58,266 bases of DNA, taken from the IMG/VR virus record IMGVR_UViG_3300043570_003543, positions 1-58,266 of that record. The stretch is one strand, 5' to 3'. This document shows positions 8,072-18,000 of the stretch, piece by piece. Position numbers and translations under genes: made by a program. Source of the stretch: a virus. The notes under the pieces are model-generated. The model did no database searches, was not told the origin of the DNA, and worked only from the letters and a program-made list of their open reading frames with translations. The first letter of the stretch is position 1. Each line of letters opens with the position of its first letter.

Positions 8072-8398
8072 ATGAGCGATAGCAAGAAAAAAACATCATC
8101 AAAAAAAGCACCAGTCAAGAAGGCTGTAGCCAAGAAAAAGGCTCCGGCCAAGAAGGCTCCCGCTAAGAAAGCTGCGGCTCCAAAGAAGAAGAGCGTTAAG
8201 CCTGCCGTTGAAGCAGCAGCAATTCATGAAGCATTGCACGAATTGGAAACGATTAAAATTAATTTTGTTGATGGAACATCTGAATTCAAAGATTTCATTT
8301 CATCCACTACAAACGAGATTAAAGACCTTGTGAAAAAGGAAGCCCCTGCTCGCGTTGGCACCCTGAAGAGAATCTTCTCAAAACTGTTTAAGCGTTAG
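8072..8398 (+). CDS. Lys/Ala-rich basic protein, histone H1-like N-terminus
   Basis: 108 residues. Residues 5-50 are a run of Lys/Ala/Pro repeats (KKAPVKKAVAKKKAPAKKAP and similar), like the H1-type tails of actinobacterial HU (Lsr2-era HupB) and phage nucleoid proteins. The second half is an amphipathic helical segment (LHELETIKINFVDG, FKDFISSTTNEIKDLVKK) and ends in a basic RIFSKLFKR. It should bind DNA non-specifically and may be a packaged or nucleoid-compacting protein. Codon use in the repeats varies between AAG and AAA. Confidence 0.65.
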   Translation: MSDSKKKTSSKKAPVKKAVAKKKAPAKKAPAKKAAAPKKKSVKPAVEAAAIHEALHELETIKINFVDGTSEFKDFISSTTNEIKDLVKKEAPARVGTLKRIFSKLFKR

Positions 8399-8425
8399 TC
8401 TTTCCGAGAGGAAAGCTTCGCCCAA

Positions 8426-8836
8426 ATGACAACAGAACGACGAAAAGCCCCACGTAGGGCCATTGTTTCTATTGAAAAAATAGGAGCATGGGGACAACTA
8501 ACGTATCAGCACAAGCTTTCTTGTGGTCATATTGATGTTAGAAAACGCAAAGCTTCATCGAGTGATATTGCGTGCATGTGGTGCTTGCGCGCTAAAGAAA
8601 AACAAGTAGAGCTCAAGTCTTTTACCGCACCTTCTCCTTCAAACGTTTTTTACGATGACGATTTAGCAGAACAAGAAACTCGGATAGAAAAAACCAGAGC
8701 AGCGATTGCTTCTAGAATAGGTGTTCCAATGGAAGCAGTAGATGTTGCTTCAGAAGATATCAATGGTCAACTTGTGATTCGCAGCGCAGTCGTGTATCTT
8801 TCATCACGCGATGTAATCCGTATCGCAGGAGAATAA
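8426..8836 (+). CDS. Small zinc-ribbon-like protein, 136 aa
   Basis: Residues 30-55 hold LSCGHIDVRKRK and CMWCLRAK, a C-x2-H...C-x2-C pattern suited to one zinc. The C-terminal half (IASRIGVPMEAVDVASEDIN then LVIRSAVVYLSSRDVIRIAG) is beta-rich. The gene follows the basic protein and precedes WhiB by 30 bases on the same strand. Phage proteins of this shape often flank whiB; function unknown. Confidence 0.65.
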   Translation: MTTERRKAPRRAIVSIEKIGAWGQLTYQHKLSCGHIDVRKRKASSSDIACMWCLRAKEKQVELKSFTAPSPSNVFYDDDLAEQETRIEKTRAAIASRIGVPMEAVDVASEDINGQLVIRSAVVYLSSRDVIRIAGE

Positions 8837-8866
8837 TTTCGCTTCACGGCAAGACAGGGTTTACTA

Positions 8867-9190
8867 GTGAACAATATTGAACGTATAGACAGTATTCCCG
8901 AAGGTGGTAGTTGCACCGGAAAAGACCTCAATATGTGGTTTCCCATGGCGGACAAATCTCAGCCAGGAAAATTCTCAGACAATTATCGCAAAGCAAAAAA
9001 AGATGCTGTGCTCGCGAAGAGCATTTGCAAAGATTGTTCCGTTCGTTTAGAGTGTTTGTCTTACGGCTTGTATCACGAATCTTTTGGTATATGGGGTGGA
9101 GCGTCAGAACGTGAGAGGCATCAAATGAGAAGAAAACTAAACATCATTATGATTCCTAAAGTCCCCGTCAACCTACTCCTGCCTCGGTGA
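8867..9190 (+). CDS. whiB: WhiB-family Fe-S transcription regulator
   Basis: 107 residues from GTG 8867. It has the four-Cys arrangement of WhiB proteins: GSCTG near residue 16, then CKDCSVRLECLSYGL, followed by the turn GIWGG and a basic C-terminal tail (RERHQMRRKL). The 4Fe-4S cluster binds sigma factor region 4 and steers transcription. WhiB is essentially confined to Actinobacteria and their phages, so this is the best single host marker in the window. Phage WhiB such as TM4 gp49 can block host whiB2 function and exclude superinfection. Confidence 0.93.
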   Translation: MNNIERIDSIPEGGSCTGKDLNMWFPMADKSQPGKFSDNYRKAKKDAVLAKSICKDCSVRLECLSYGLYHESFGIWGGASERERHQMRRKLNIIMIPKVPVNLLLPR

Positions 9191-9198
9191 CCATCTAG

Positions 9199-11040
9199 AT
9201 GACAAATCCTTCTTTAGAAACTGAAAATTTTCTAGCCTTATTGGACGGTGTTCGCAAGGCTGGCTCTGGATGGATTGCACGCTGCCCATGCAGAAACGAT
9301 GACGCCAACCCGTCTCTCTCTGTTGGACAAGGAATGGACGGCAGAGTTCTCGTTACCTGTCATCGAGGAATGTCCTGCAACGTAGAAGAGATATGCACTG
9401 CCGTTGGTTTAAGTGTTGCTGATTTGATGCCACGAAAAGACGATTCTGACTATCTACAGAACAAAGATTATCGTCCAGTTTCTCCACCAAAAAGCTCAGA
9501 ACAGCAGAAAAAGCCAGTGGTCGCAAAATCTACACCCTCAACAAAACAAACATTAGTAGCAACCTATGACTACACGGACGAAAACGGAAAGCTGATATTT
9601 CAAAAGCTTCGATACGTAGACGAGAATGGTAAGAAAACATTTAGTCAGCGAAAGCCAGACTCCAGGGGTGGCTGGGAGTACAGTCTCGGCGACATTCCTA
9701 AGGTTCTCTATAATCTTCCCGCAGTTGTAAACTCAAAGCAGTTCGATGCTCCTGTATGGGTTGTGGAGGGCGAAAAAGATGTAGACACGTTGACTGACGC
9801 TGGTTATATTGCTACAACCATGCCTGGTGGTGCTGGGAAATGGCTTGATATTCATACCGAACCACTTGCTGGTTTAGTTGTAGAAATAATCGCCGACAAA
9901 GACGAGGTTGGATTAAAACACGCTTTAGATGTTTGTAAAAAACTTAAGGCAGTGGGATGCGACGCTCAAGTGTGGGTATGTCCAGAACACAAGGACATAA
10001 CAGACCATCTTCAGGCTGGTAGAGCCATTGACGAGCTGATTCCGTATATTCCGGAAGAAGAGGAACCGCAACAAACTTCTGCAGATGGATTTAATGAAGT
10101 AGTCGTTTCTGAATCAAAGATTACAGACGAACTTTCTCCTGAAGATTTGGCTCTAACCAAAATTCAAGAAATCTTAGACAGAAGCGACCTGAATAATAAA
10201 CAAAAAATAGCAAAGAGTGGCCTTATTCTCGCAACGGCTACCGTGTCTTTCACATTAGACACTGGTCGTCTTGTTCACTGGAACGATTTCATCAACGAGT
10301 CCGATGGTGACACTTACGATTGGGCTATACCTGGCCTTATTGAAAAAGGAGAAAGAGTTATTGTTGTTGCTGCCGAAGGTGTCGGTAAAACAATGTTGGC
10401 TAGACAGGTTGCGCTTCTTTCAGCGGCTGGAATACATCCGTTTTCGTTTCAGCCCATGAAACCAATCACAACACTTACTGTTGACCTTGAAAACCCAGAC
10501 AGAATCATTAGAAGAACTGGTCGCTCCATAGCGCTTCAAGCCATGTCGCAGGGTCGCGTGTCTCGCCTGAACGCCGAATTGTTAACTCGTCCGTCTGGTA
10601 TGGATTTACTCAAGGCGAGCGATAGGGCGATTCTTGAAGAAGCGCTTGATACGGTCAAGCCTGAGCTTTTGGTTATAGGTCCTCTTTATAAAGCGTTTCT
10701 AGACCCAGGTGGCAGAACTTCTGAGTCAATAGCGTTAGAAGTTGCAAAATACTTGGACACGATTAGAACCATCTATAAATGCGCTCTCTGGATTGAGCAT
10801 CACGCTCCACTTGGGACAAGCATGACAAGTAGAGACCTGCGTCCGTTTGGTTCAGCGGTCTGGTCTAGGTGGCCAGAGTTCGGTATTTCTCTCCAGCCAG
10901 ACCCAACGGCATTAGGAGGCTACGTTTATGATGTACGCCATTTCAGAGGTGCTCGTGACGAGCGCCAATGGCCTACTAAAATAAAGAGAGGCGTCAGATT
11001 TCCATTTGAGGTCGTCGAGTGGTCTAAGGCTGTTAAATGA
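9199..11040 (+). CDS. Primase-helicase (CHC2-like zinc, TOPRIM, RecA/AAA_25-like ATPase)
   Basis: 613 residues. Residues about 25-75 form a zinc-binding primase head (RCPCRNDDANPSLSV, VTCHRGMSC). Residues about 185-265 form a TOPRIM domain (WVVEGEKDVDTL, GGAGKW, EIIADKDEVG). From about 370 a RepA/DnaB-like ATPase follows: Walker A AAEGVGKTMLARQ, strand TLTVDLENPDR, Walker B-like ELLVIGPLYK and a sensor IEHHAPLG. It should unwind DNA and prime at the fork. It overlaps the following gene by 4 bases. A plain plasmid-type RepA is the alternative, but the zinc and TOPRIM parts favour primase-helicase. Confidence 0.88.
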   Translation: MTNPSLETENFLALLDGVRKAGSGWIARCPCRNDDANPSLSVGQGMDGRVLVTCHRGMSCNVEEICTAVGLSVADLMPRKDDSDYLQNKDYRPVSPPKSSEQQKKPVVAKSTPSTKQTLVATYDYTDENGKLIFQKLRYVDENGKKTFSQRKPDSRGGWEYSLGDIPKVLYNLPAVVNSKQFDAPVWVVEGEKDVDTLTDAGYIATTMPGGAGKWLDIHTEPLAGLVVEIIADKDEVGLKHALDVCKKLKAVGCDAQVWVCPEHKDITDHLQAGRAIDELIPYIPEEEEPQQTSADGFNEVVVSESKITDELSPEDLALTKIQEILDRSDLNNKQKIAKSGLILATATVSFTLDTGRLVHWNDFINESDGDTYDWAIPGLIEKGERVIVVAAEGVGKTMLARQVALLSAAGIHPFSFQPMKPITTLTVDLENPDRIIRRTGRSIALQAMSQGRVSRLNAELLTRPSGMDLLKASDRAILEEALDTVKPELLVIGPLYKAFLDPGGRTSESIALEVAKYLDTIRTIYKCALWIEHHAPLGTSMTSRDLRPFGSAVWSRWPEFGISLQPDPTALGGYVYDVRHFRGARDERQWPTKIKRGVRFPFEVVEWSKAVK

Positions 11041-11705
11041 GTGACGAAAAATCAAAACCAATTACTACTAAAGAGTTTCTGAACGAGAGAGACATGCGCA
11101 TTTTCAAAATGCGTCAAGCAGGAACTTCCGTAAATGAAATAGCCAGAAGATTTGGCGTTTCCTCAGCCTCGGTGTCTAGGTCTATTCAGCGCCAACTTGA
11201 AAAGATGAACAAGGAAGCCATCCTTGCCTACCCTGAGGTACTGAGAATGGAGCTGGAGCGTTTAGACAACCTACAGCAAGCAATATGGCCCATGACGCAA
11301 CACAGACGCATAGTCGGTGACGATGGAACAGAAATGCAGATAGAGCCGGACCTGAAGGCGATACAGCAAGTTCTTTCCATAATGGACAGAAGAACGAAAT
11401 TGCTTGGCATGGAGCAGACAAACGTGAACGTAAACGTTGACGGAACACTGAACCAGACAGTTCGCGCAACTATTGCTGGACAACCAGGCGTAACTATGCC
11501 TGCAGTTGGTTTCGACGCCGAATCAGAAGCAAGAAAACTGTTGGAATTGATGGCAATTTCTGGAGTGTTGCCAGAGGAGACTGTTTATGCAATTCTTAGA
11601 AAAAACCAAGAAGATGAAGGTTTAATTATCGACGCTGAAGTAGTATCTGACTCAACGGATGAGCCAAACTACAGGGACCCAAGCGATGATGATATCGAAC
11701 AATGA
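11037..11705 (+). CDS. HTH DNA-binding protein, possible small terminase subunit
   Basis: 222 residues. An N-terminal helix-turn-helix (MRQAGTSVNEIARRFG, VSSASVSRSIQRQL) is followed by helices and the segment LSIMDRRTKLLGMEQTN, which resembles the oligomerisation part of phage small terminase subunits and related HTH proteins. The C-terminus is acidic. As a small terminase it would recognise the packaging site; no large subunit lies in this window, so a regulator role remains possible. Confidence 0.6.
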   Translation: MSDEKSKPITTKEFLNERDMRIFKMRQAGTSVNEIARRFGVSSASVSRSIQRQLEKMNKEAILAYPEVLRMELERLDNLQQAIWPMTQHRRIVGDDGTEMQIEPDLKAIQQVLSIMDRRTKLLGMEQTNVNVNVDGTLNQTVRATIAGQPGVTMPAVGFDAESEARKLLELMAISGVLPEETVYAILRKNQEDEGLIIDAEVVSDSTDEPNYRDPSDDDIEQ

Positions 11706-12012
11706 AAATGAAGAACTTGACAATATTCGCGTAGCTATGGACAAGGTTGCAGAAACCTTGACACCCACCATCTCGCCTTTAATTGACGCTTCAGACGGTC
11801 CAGCAGACAAACAGGTCCTTATTCGTACCAACGACTACGAAAGAGGCAGATGGAAAGAAGCTGCCAATATAGAGCAGGTAACCCTTTCTGCGTGGATTAG
11901 AAACATTCTTAATTCCGAAGCCAAGAGACTGCTTGAATGCGACCACCCAATGGAAATGATGCGTTTCTATCCTTGGGCCAAGATATGCACCAAATGCGGC
12001 AACCGCCTTTAG
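11686..12012 (+). CDS. RHH/Arc-like protein with C-terminal zinc motif
   Basis: 108 residues from ATG 11686 (ATG 11689 also possible); AGGGA lies 9 bases upstream, inside the previous gene. Residues about 45-80 (QVLIRTNDYERGRWKEAA, then VTLSAWIRNILNSEA) have the strand-helix-helix of Arc/MetJ-type DNA binders. The tail has LECDHPM and CTKCGNRL, a likely zinc site. Probably a small transcription regulator. Next comes the giant ORF after 35 bases. Confidence 0.6.
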   Translation: MMISNNENEELDNIRVAMDKVAETLTPTISPLIDASDGPADKQVLIRTNDYERGRWKEAANIEQVTLSAWIRNILNSEAKRLLECDHPMEMMRFYPWAKICTKCGNRL

Positions 12013-12047
12013 TTTACGCATATCTTCTAATGGTATTATTTAACTAA

Positions 12048-15000
12048 ATGTCTTCCGATAATGAATTCCCCATCCCTTTCGAGGAGTCCAGACGCGGTCT
12101 GGCGGCTAACCAAGAGGAAAAAGCGGCCGTAGGGCGACTTGGTCAGTATTTAGCTTCTCGCGGAGTTAATAGACCGACAATCGGCGAAGGGCGCAAAAAA
12201 AGAAGAAGCGGCAATATCGAGCTTCCCACTGGCGGCAAGCCAGGCCAAAGAAACCCTACCGGTTCGAGAAGAGACGTTGACGGCGATGGCTGGGCAGACG
12301 AGGGAACCACCAAGCCAGTATGGGTCGGCACCGAGAGTCAAGCAGGTAAGCCAAATACTGTTGCTCGTCTTTCTAGTGGCATGGTGCAACTTTCACCAAC
12401 AGAGCGGCACGACTATGGCGCTCTTGTGGCGTCAAAAAAAGTTCAAGCGAAAGACGTCAAAGGCAAAGGCGGAGAATACAGAATAGTCATAACGACATCG
12501 GGAACCGTAGCCGCATTTCTTGATTCAGACATTGAGAAAGAAAGAAACAACCTTCTCGACAGATTTAACGAGCTAGGCAAAAATCCTTTTACAAACAAAG
12601 AAGCCCCCCTTGCATTGAAGGACATTGATGACCGGGATGTACTAAGAGGACTGCTCGATGACCAGCGAAAAATTAAACCATCAGCAGGAATGCAGGTCTA
12701 CCTATCCGGCAAAGGCATTGAAGTTTTCGGAATAGAAACAAGAGAAAAACACCGCCGTCGTGGATTAGCAACAGAGATGTTTAACTTTCATCGTGAAGTA
12801 TTTCCCGACCAAGACCTCCAACATAGCGACGCGTTGACTGATGACGGTAGGGCTTTTGCCGACGCGACTCCCACTGTCTCCGTATCGGCAAAACTTTCCT
12901 CTGGCAAAGGACGTAATACAAAGCTAAACGTTACGCGCTATGGAAAAGACGACGAATACGCGCAGGTATCGTCTTTTGAAATTGACGGCAAAGTGTTTGA
13001 GATTTCTCGTGGTGGAGACTCTCCCGGCAGAGACATGTACAACGGTTACATCTCTGCGTTCGACGAGGATAAAAACGTTGCATACATCGACTACAATATG
13101 GATACAGAAAACAAGAAAGCCGTTGTGGCAATGGTTTTCACCGATGAAGAATATCGTCGTCAAGGAATAGCCGAAGCCCTTCTTGATTCTTTTGTGACAG
13201 AAAATCCCGACTACGAGATAAGCCCTGGTGGCACCACCGACGAAGGTGGAGACTGGTGGCGTTCGGTTACTGGTGGGGATGGACCAATAAAAGCAGAAAA
13301 AGCTACACAAACGCAAGAAGGTCTCTTTTCACCACGCAAAGGAGAGCAGGGAGACTCCGGCTCAAGGCTTTCTTCTGGAAAAAAATATCAGGAGATAGTT
13401 GATTCCCAGCCATCGTTAAGCGAAGATAAAAAACAATCGATAGCTAATTTTCTTGATGATATTGTGTCAGAAGAATTTCAAAAAGAAGATATTTATGTGC
13501 TTGATACCGGTCCGACGCCACCAAGGCCTCCCGGAATGCCAGAACCAAAGCCGAGACAAATACTTAAAGACGATGAAAAAAGAACTCTAGAAAAAGAACG
13601 AGTTCGCAACTTGTTAGCCGAAGTATTTAAAGGCGAGATGACCCTAGACAAAGACGTCATCATCACCGCTGACGACGGGACACAATTAAACATAGGAAAA
13701 AAAGTCCTAGTAGAAATAATGCCGCAATCTTCCTATGCGCCAGCGATAAAGGTAAAAAAGGCTTCTGAAAAAGACCTTGCGGAACAGGATGAATTAGGAC
13801 TGTATGAAGAAAATATAAAAGAGGGTGACTTAGTAACAGAACTGCAACTTGAATTCAGGATTAAGCCACTTCCTGAGTACAGCGACGCACTCTTGGCTAT
13901 ATTTAATGATGAAGATGGAAAAAGATACATTTCCAGAGAAGACGGTACACCGGCTCTTGCGACGGGATACAGAACATTCATTCAGGTGTCTGGAGATGAC
14001 AAAGACGTTCGAATTGTCTCTCACGATTCTTTTTACATCAACAATCGTGCCCAAGGTCAAGGAATTGGGTCTGTTTTTAATGCTAGAAATGAAAAATTAT
14101 ACAACGAACTTGATGTTCGTTCCATAATTACTTGGGGTAATTCCGGCAGTGGTTCAACCGGTGCTGTTCATTGGCCAAAAAATGGTTTCTCTTGGGCAGG
14201 AGAGAAAGATAAGCAGGATTTTATAAAATTAATTGATGAGGCAATCGTCAATACTCCAGAAATGTTTTCTGAAGAAGATAGAAAAAAGATATCTTCCCTG
14301 TACAGAAAAAATAACGATACTGGATTGTTTGAGACGGAAGCCACGGCAGAAGAGTTTGTAGATTTTCCTAAAGCAGACGAAGTTTTTTCTAATGCAAATG
14401 CTCAATTCTTCTACTCAAGACCACTAAGAGAGCTGGCTGGGGCTTCTTCTGGAAGTAGCGGTTCAGCAAGGCTTTCCAGTGGTAGAGCTCCTCGATACCC
14501 GCGCGAACCAACGCTGGGTGCTTTCCTTGAAGGAGCGCAAGAAAGATTTGAAGGCGTTGATTCCTGGGAGGAGTTCAAGGAGCGCTATGCCGAAACCGAA
14601 ATGGTATTTCTTGACTACGAAACAACCGGATTAGATTTCGACGAATTCGGTAAAGCAACCACAAACGGTAACCCAACGCAAATTGGTCTTGTAAGAATGA
14701 AGAACGGCAAAGAAATAGGCCGTTTAAATCTTTTCATGAACCCCGAACAGCCTCTTGGTGAATGGTCTTTAGCAAACCTTAAAGATGCAGATGGTAATCC
14801 AATAACCAACGAATGGCTTGCTACGCAAATGCCAATGGCGGAAGCCCATAGACAAGTTGCTGAGTTTATTGGACCAGACGCAATCATTGGTGTACAGAAT
14901 GCAACGTTTGATAAGAGAGTGCTTGAAGATGCGTTAGAAAGAGACGGCATAGATTGGCGTCCTTCTGGCTATCTTGACACAAGAGACATAAGTGCAATGA

Positions 15001-18000
15001 CCTTGCCTGTATGGAGCGAAGAGAGCCCAGAAGGTCCCTATATAACCGATAGAGACGGAAATAAAAAACCATCCAGCAGTCTTGCTGCAATAACCGAATA
15101 TTTGGATGTTGAATTAGGTGAGGGTCACCACAACGCCGATGCCGACGCTTTCGCAACCAGTCAGGTTATGCAGAAGATAATCGATAGAGCCATTGAGAAC
15201 GGATGGTCCACTGACGTCTTGGATAAAGAAAAAAGAGACGCAAAACTAAAAGCAGACAACGATAAATTTAACGCAGATATTGAAAAGTTTGAATCAGACA
15301 AAGAGTCTTTTGTTTCAGCCCAGAAAGAAGAGGAAAGCACAAGGCTTTCTTCTGGAGCTAGAGCCAAAAGAAGCATTCCGCCGATATCTGAAATTAGGAA
15401 AGAAGTAGGGAGATTCTATAGAGAATCAGAAATGTCAGATGCAGATGTTGTTCGTACGTATCTTCAAATTAGAAACCGTGATGCAGAGGAATTATACGAA
15501 TCAAGACATACTAGCGGCAGGGAAATATCCGACGAAATAGGTGAGCATTTCTCAAGGTTTCGAGACTTCATAGATAATGAGAGAATCTCAATAGACGGAA
15601 TGAGCGATAGTGAAATTCTAGAAATCTTAAAAAAAGGAAAATATCGTTCAACAATAGATTCGTACGACAACGCAATAGACAATATTGGACCTGTTCCCTC
15701 AAAGAATTCAAATCGTCTTTCTTCCGGCAGACAGCGCGAATTAATACCAATGAATGCTCCGTCAAAGGAGCGAAAAGGAACTGGTGCTACTGGCTACAGA
15801 ACTCAAGACTCTTCAGGAAATTTGATTAGTAGGTATTCCTCAACGTGGCTTTCCGGTTTGAGTTCTGATGAAATTTCTAAGGTTGTTGTTCCTGTCAATG
15901 CTGATGAGCATTTCGAGATGTGGGCTGACGATATTGCTGGACCAAACTGGCGAGCCAGTAAAAAACAGCAAAAATTCATCAAGAACTACTATGAGGAGCT
16001 ACAAAAAGACTCAACTAATATTCCTGTTGATTATTCTCCAGAATCAATAGCTGCTACCCAGAAATTAGTAAAAGACCTGCTGGATTCTTCCCCTTCTGTT
16101 ATGTGGGTAATGCAAAACTTCGGAGCACCATTGATTGTTCCGTTCACTCGCGAAGGAATGGACGCTTACGAAAACAGTCCAGACATGAAAGAACGACTAG
16201 AGCTTCTTGCCAAGCAACGCGGAACAGAAAAAATCCCATTTGTTAGCGGACTTGCAAATCGTTCCTTGGGGTCTATAGGTATTTCTCCACGAGCCCTGAT
16301 AGATAGAGAATCGTTACTTAATGACGACAAGGGTGTTTACCCAATAAGTTTAGACCCAGACCGGGTTCCGGCACCACGAGATGCTCACATAGATAGGTCC
16401 CTAGAAGGAACACTCGTTCACGAGTTTGGACACTGGATACATCACAGAGCGCTTTGGGATACGGAAACAAACGGCGCTTCAGGAAAAATGCGCTCATATT
16501 ATGGAACTGGAAAGCTTTCTGACCCAAGATACGTAGCTTCGCTTGATGTTGCAGAAGAATACGGTGACTACGAAACTGACGACAAGAGAATAGAAATCTA
16601 TTCGCAGTTCATCGACCTGACTGGAAGAAGCCCTGAAGAAATGTTCAGAGCCCACCCCGATGAGCCTCTCCTATCCACCTCTTACGGAAACATAAACAAA
16701 AGAGAGGCCATGGCAGAAGCCTTTGTTGCAATAATGCATCCAAACAAGGAAATGCCAGAAAAGACCCTGAGCAAGAAACTCAGAAAAGACATTTATACGC
16801 TAATTGGCGTTGACGAAAAAAACCTTCCATGGAGCGATTCTAAAGCTGGCTCGGAAAATCGCCTTTCATCGGGTGCCAAAAAAGACAAACGCAAAACAAT
16901 TTTCTCAAGATTCAGAAAAGAAGAAACTGAAGAAGCAACCGTTGAGGAAAAAAGGAAACCTCCAGTAGTGGAGAGACCTGAAGGCCTGGTTTCGTTCGCT
17001 ACCGAACCGTCAGAAGAATTGCTTAAAGCCTTACCAATACCTGATGAAGACACCTTAAAGAACGAGTTACTAAAAGACGTACAGTCTATAGCGTTGGAAT
17101 TCGACAAAGGAGCCTATGGAAGTATTGACTCGATAGGGATGGGTTCAAGAGCTTCTATTATTGCCAAGAAAGCAATTACCGCAAACCTGTCTCGCTCGGT
17201 AGATTTTGATGTTGAAGATTTTATTAAAGTTTTTTCTGCAGGCAACGACCGTTTCGGTTTTCACAGTACGGAAACTTTTAAAGCAGTACAAAAAATGTAC
17301 GAAACTGTAAAAAACCTACCAGCAGATGCTGCGAGCACGGAAAGAAGAACGGCTGCTAGGGGTGCTTTTGATACAAAAAGCGGACGTATTATTTCGGCAA
17401 AAATACATGACGACATTCTTGGTAGAGCACGATATTACGACGAAATATTAGACAGGCTAGAAAAAGAAAACTTTGACGAACTTTTTGGCTCCTCTTTTGA
17501 TGAATTAATGGCTACAGACGGTAGCGAAAAATCACTTTTTACCCCTTATTTAATGACGAAACTTGGAACTGACGATATTAGAAGAGAGTTTCTAGAAGAG
17601 ATAGAGCCACGGCGTGGACTTTTAAACCGCCTTATCGAAGCAGTTGAACTACAAGAAAGTAAAGCTTTCGGGCTTGCCAGAATAGGGGAAATAAATCCCA
17701 ACACGGGAGAACGCGATTATGAAGTAATTTCATTACTGGGTCGTGGAGTAAACATGGGCGTCATGGATGCAATGTCGTCTCTTGATATTAGTGATGAAGA
17801 TTATGGTCAAAAATTTGCAGATATTATGTCTGAGTTTAAAGGTTGGCTAACGGCAGAAAAACTCATGAAAATACGCGACTCGGGTTTGCTTAAAATAGAT
17901 AGTTCAAACATTGATTCGCCAGAAATTAAAAAAGCACTAAAAGAGCATCTAGTAGCAAACGTACGTTCTAGAGCTGGAAATTTTGAATCAAAGCGGGAAA

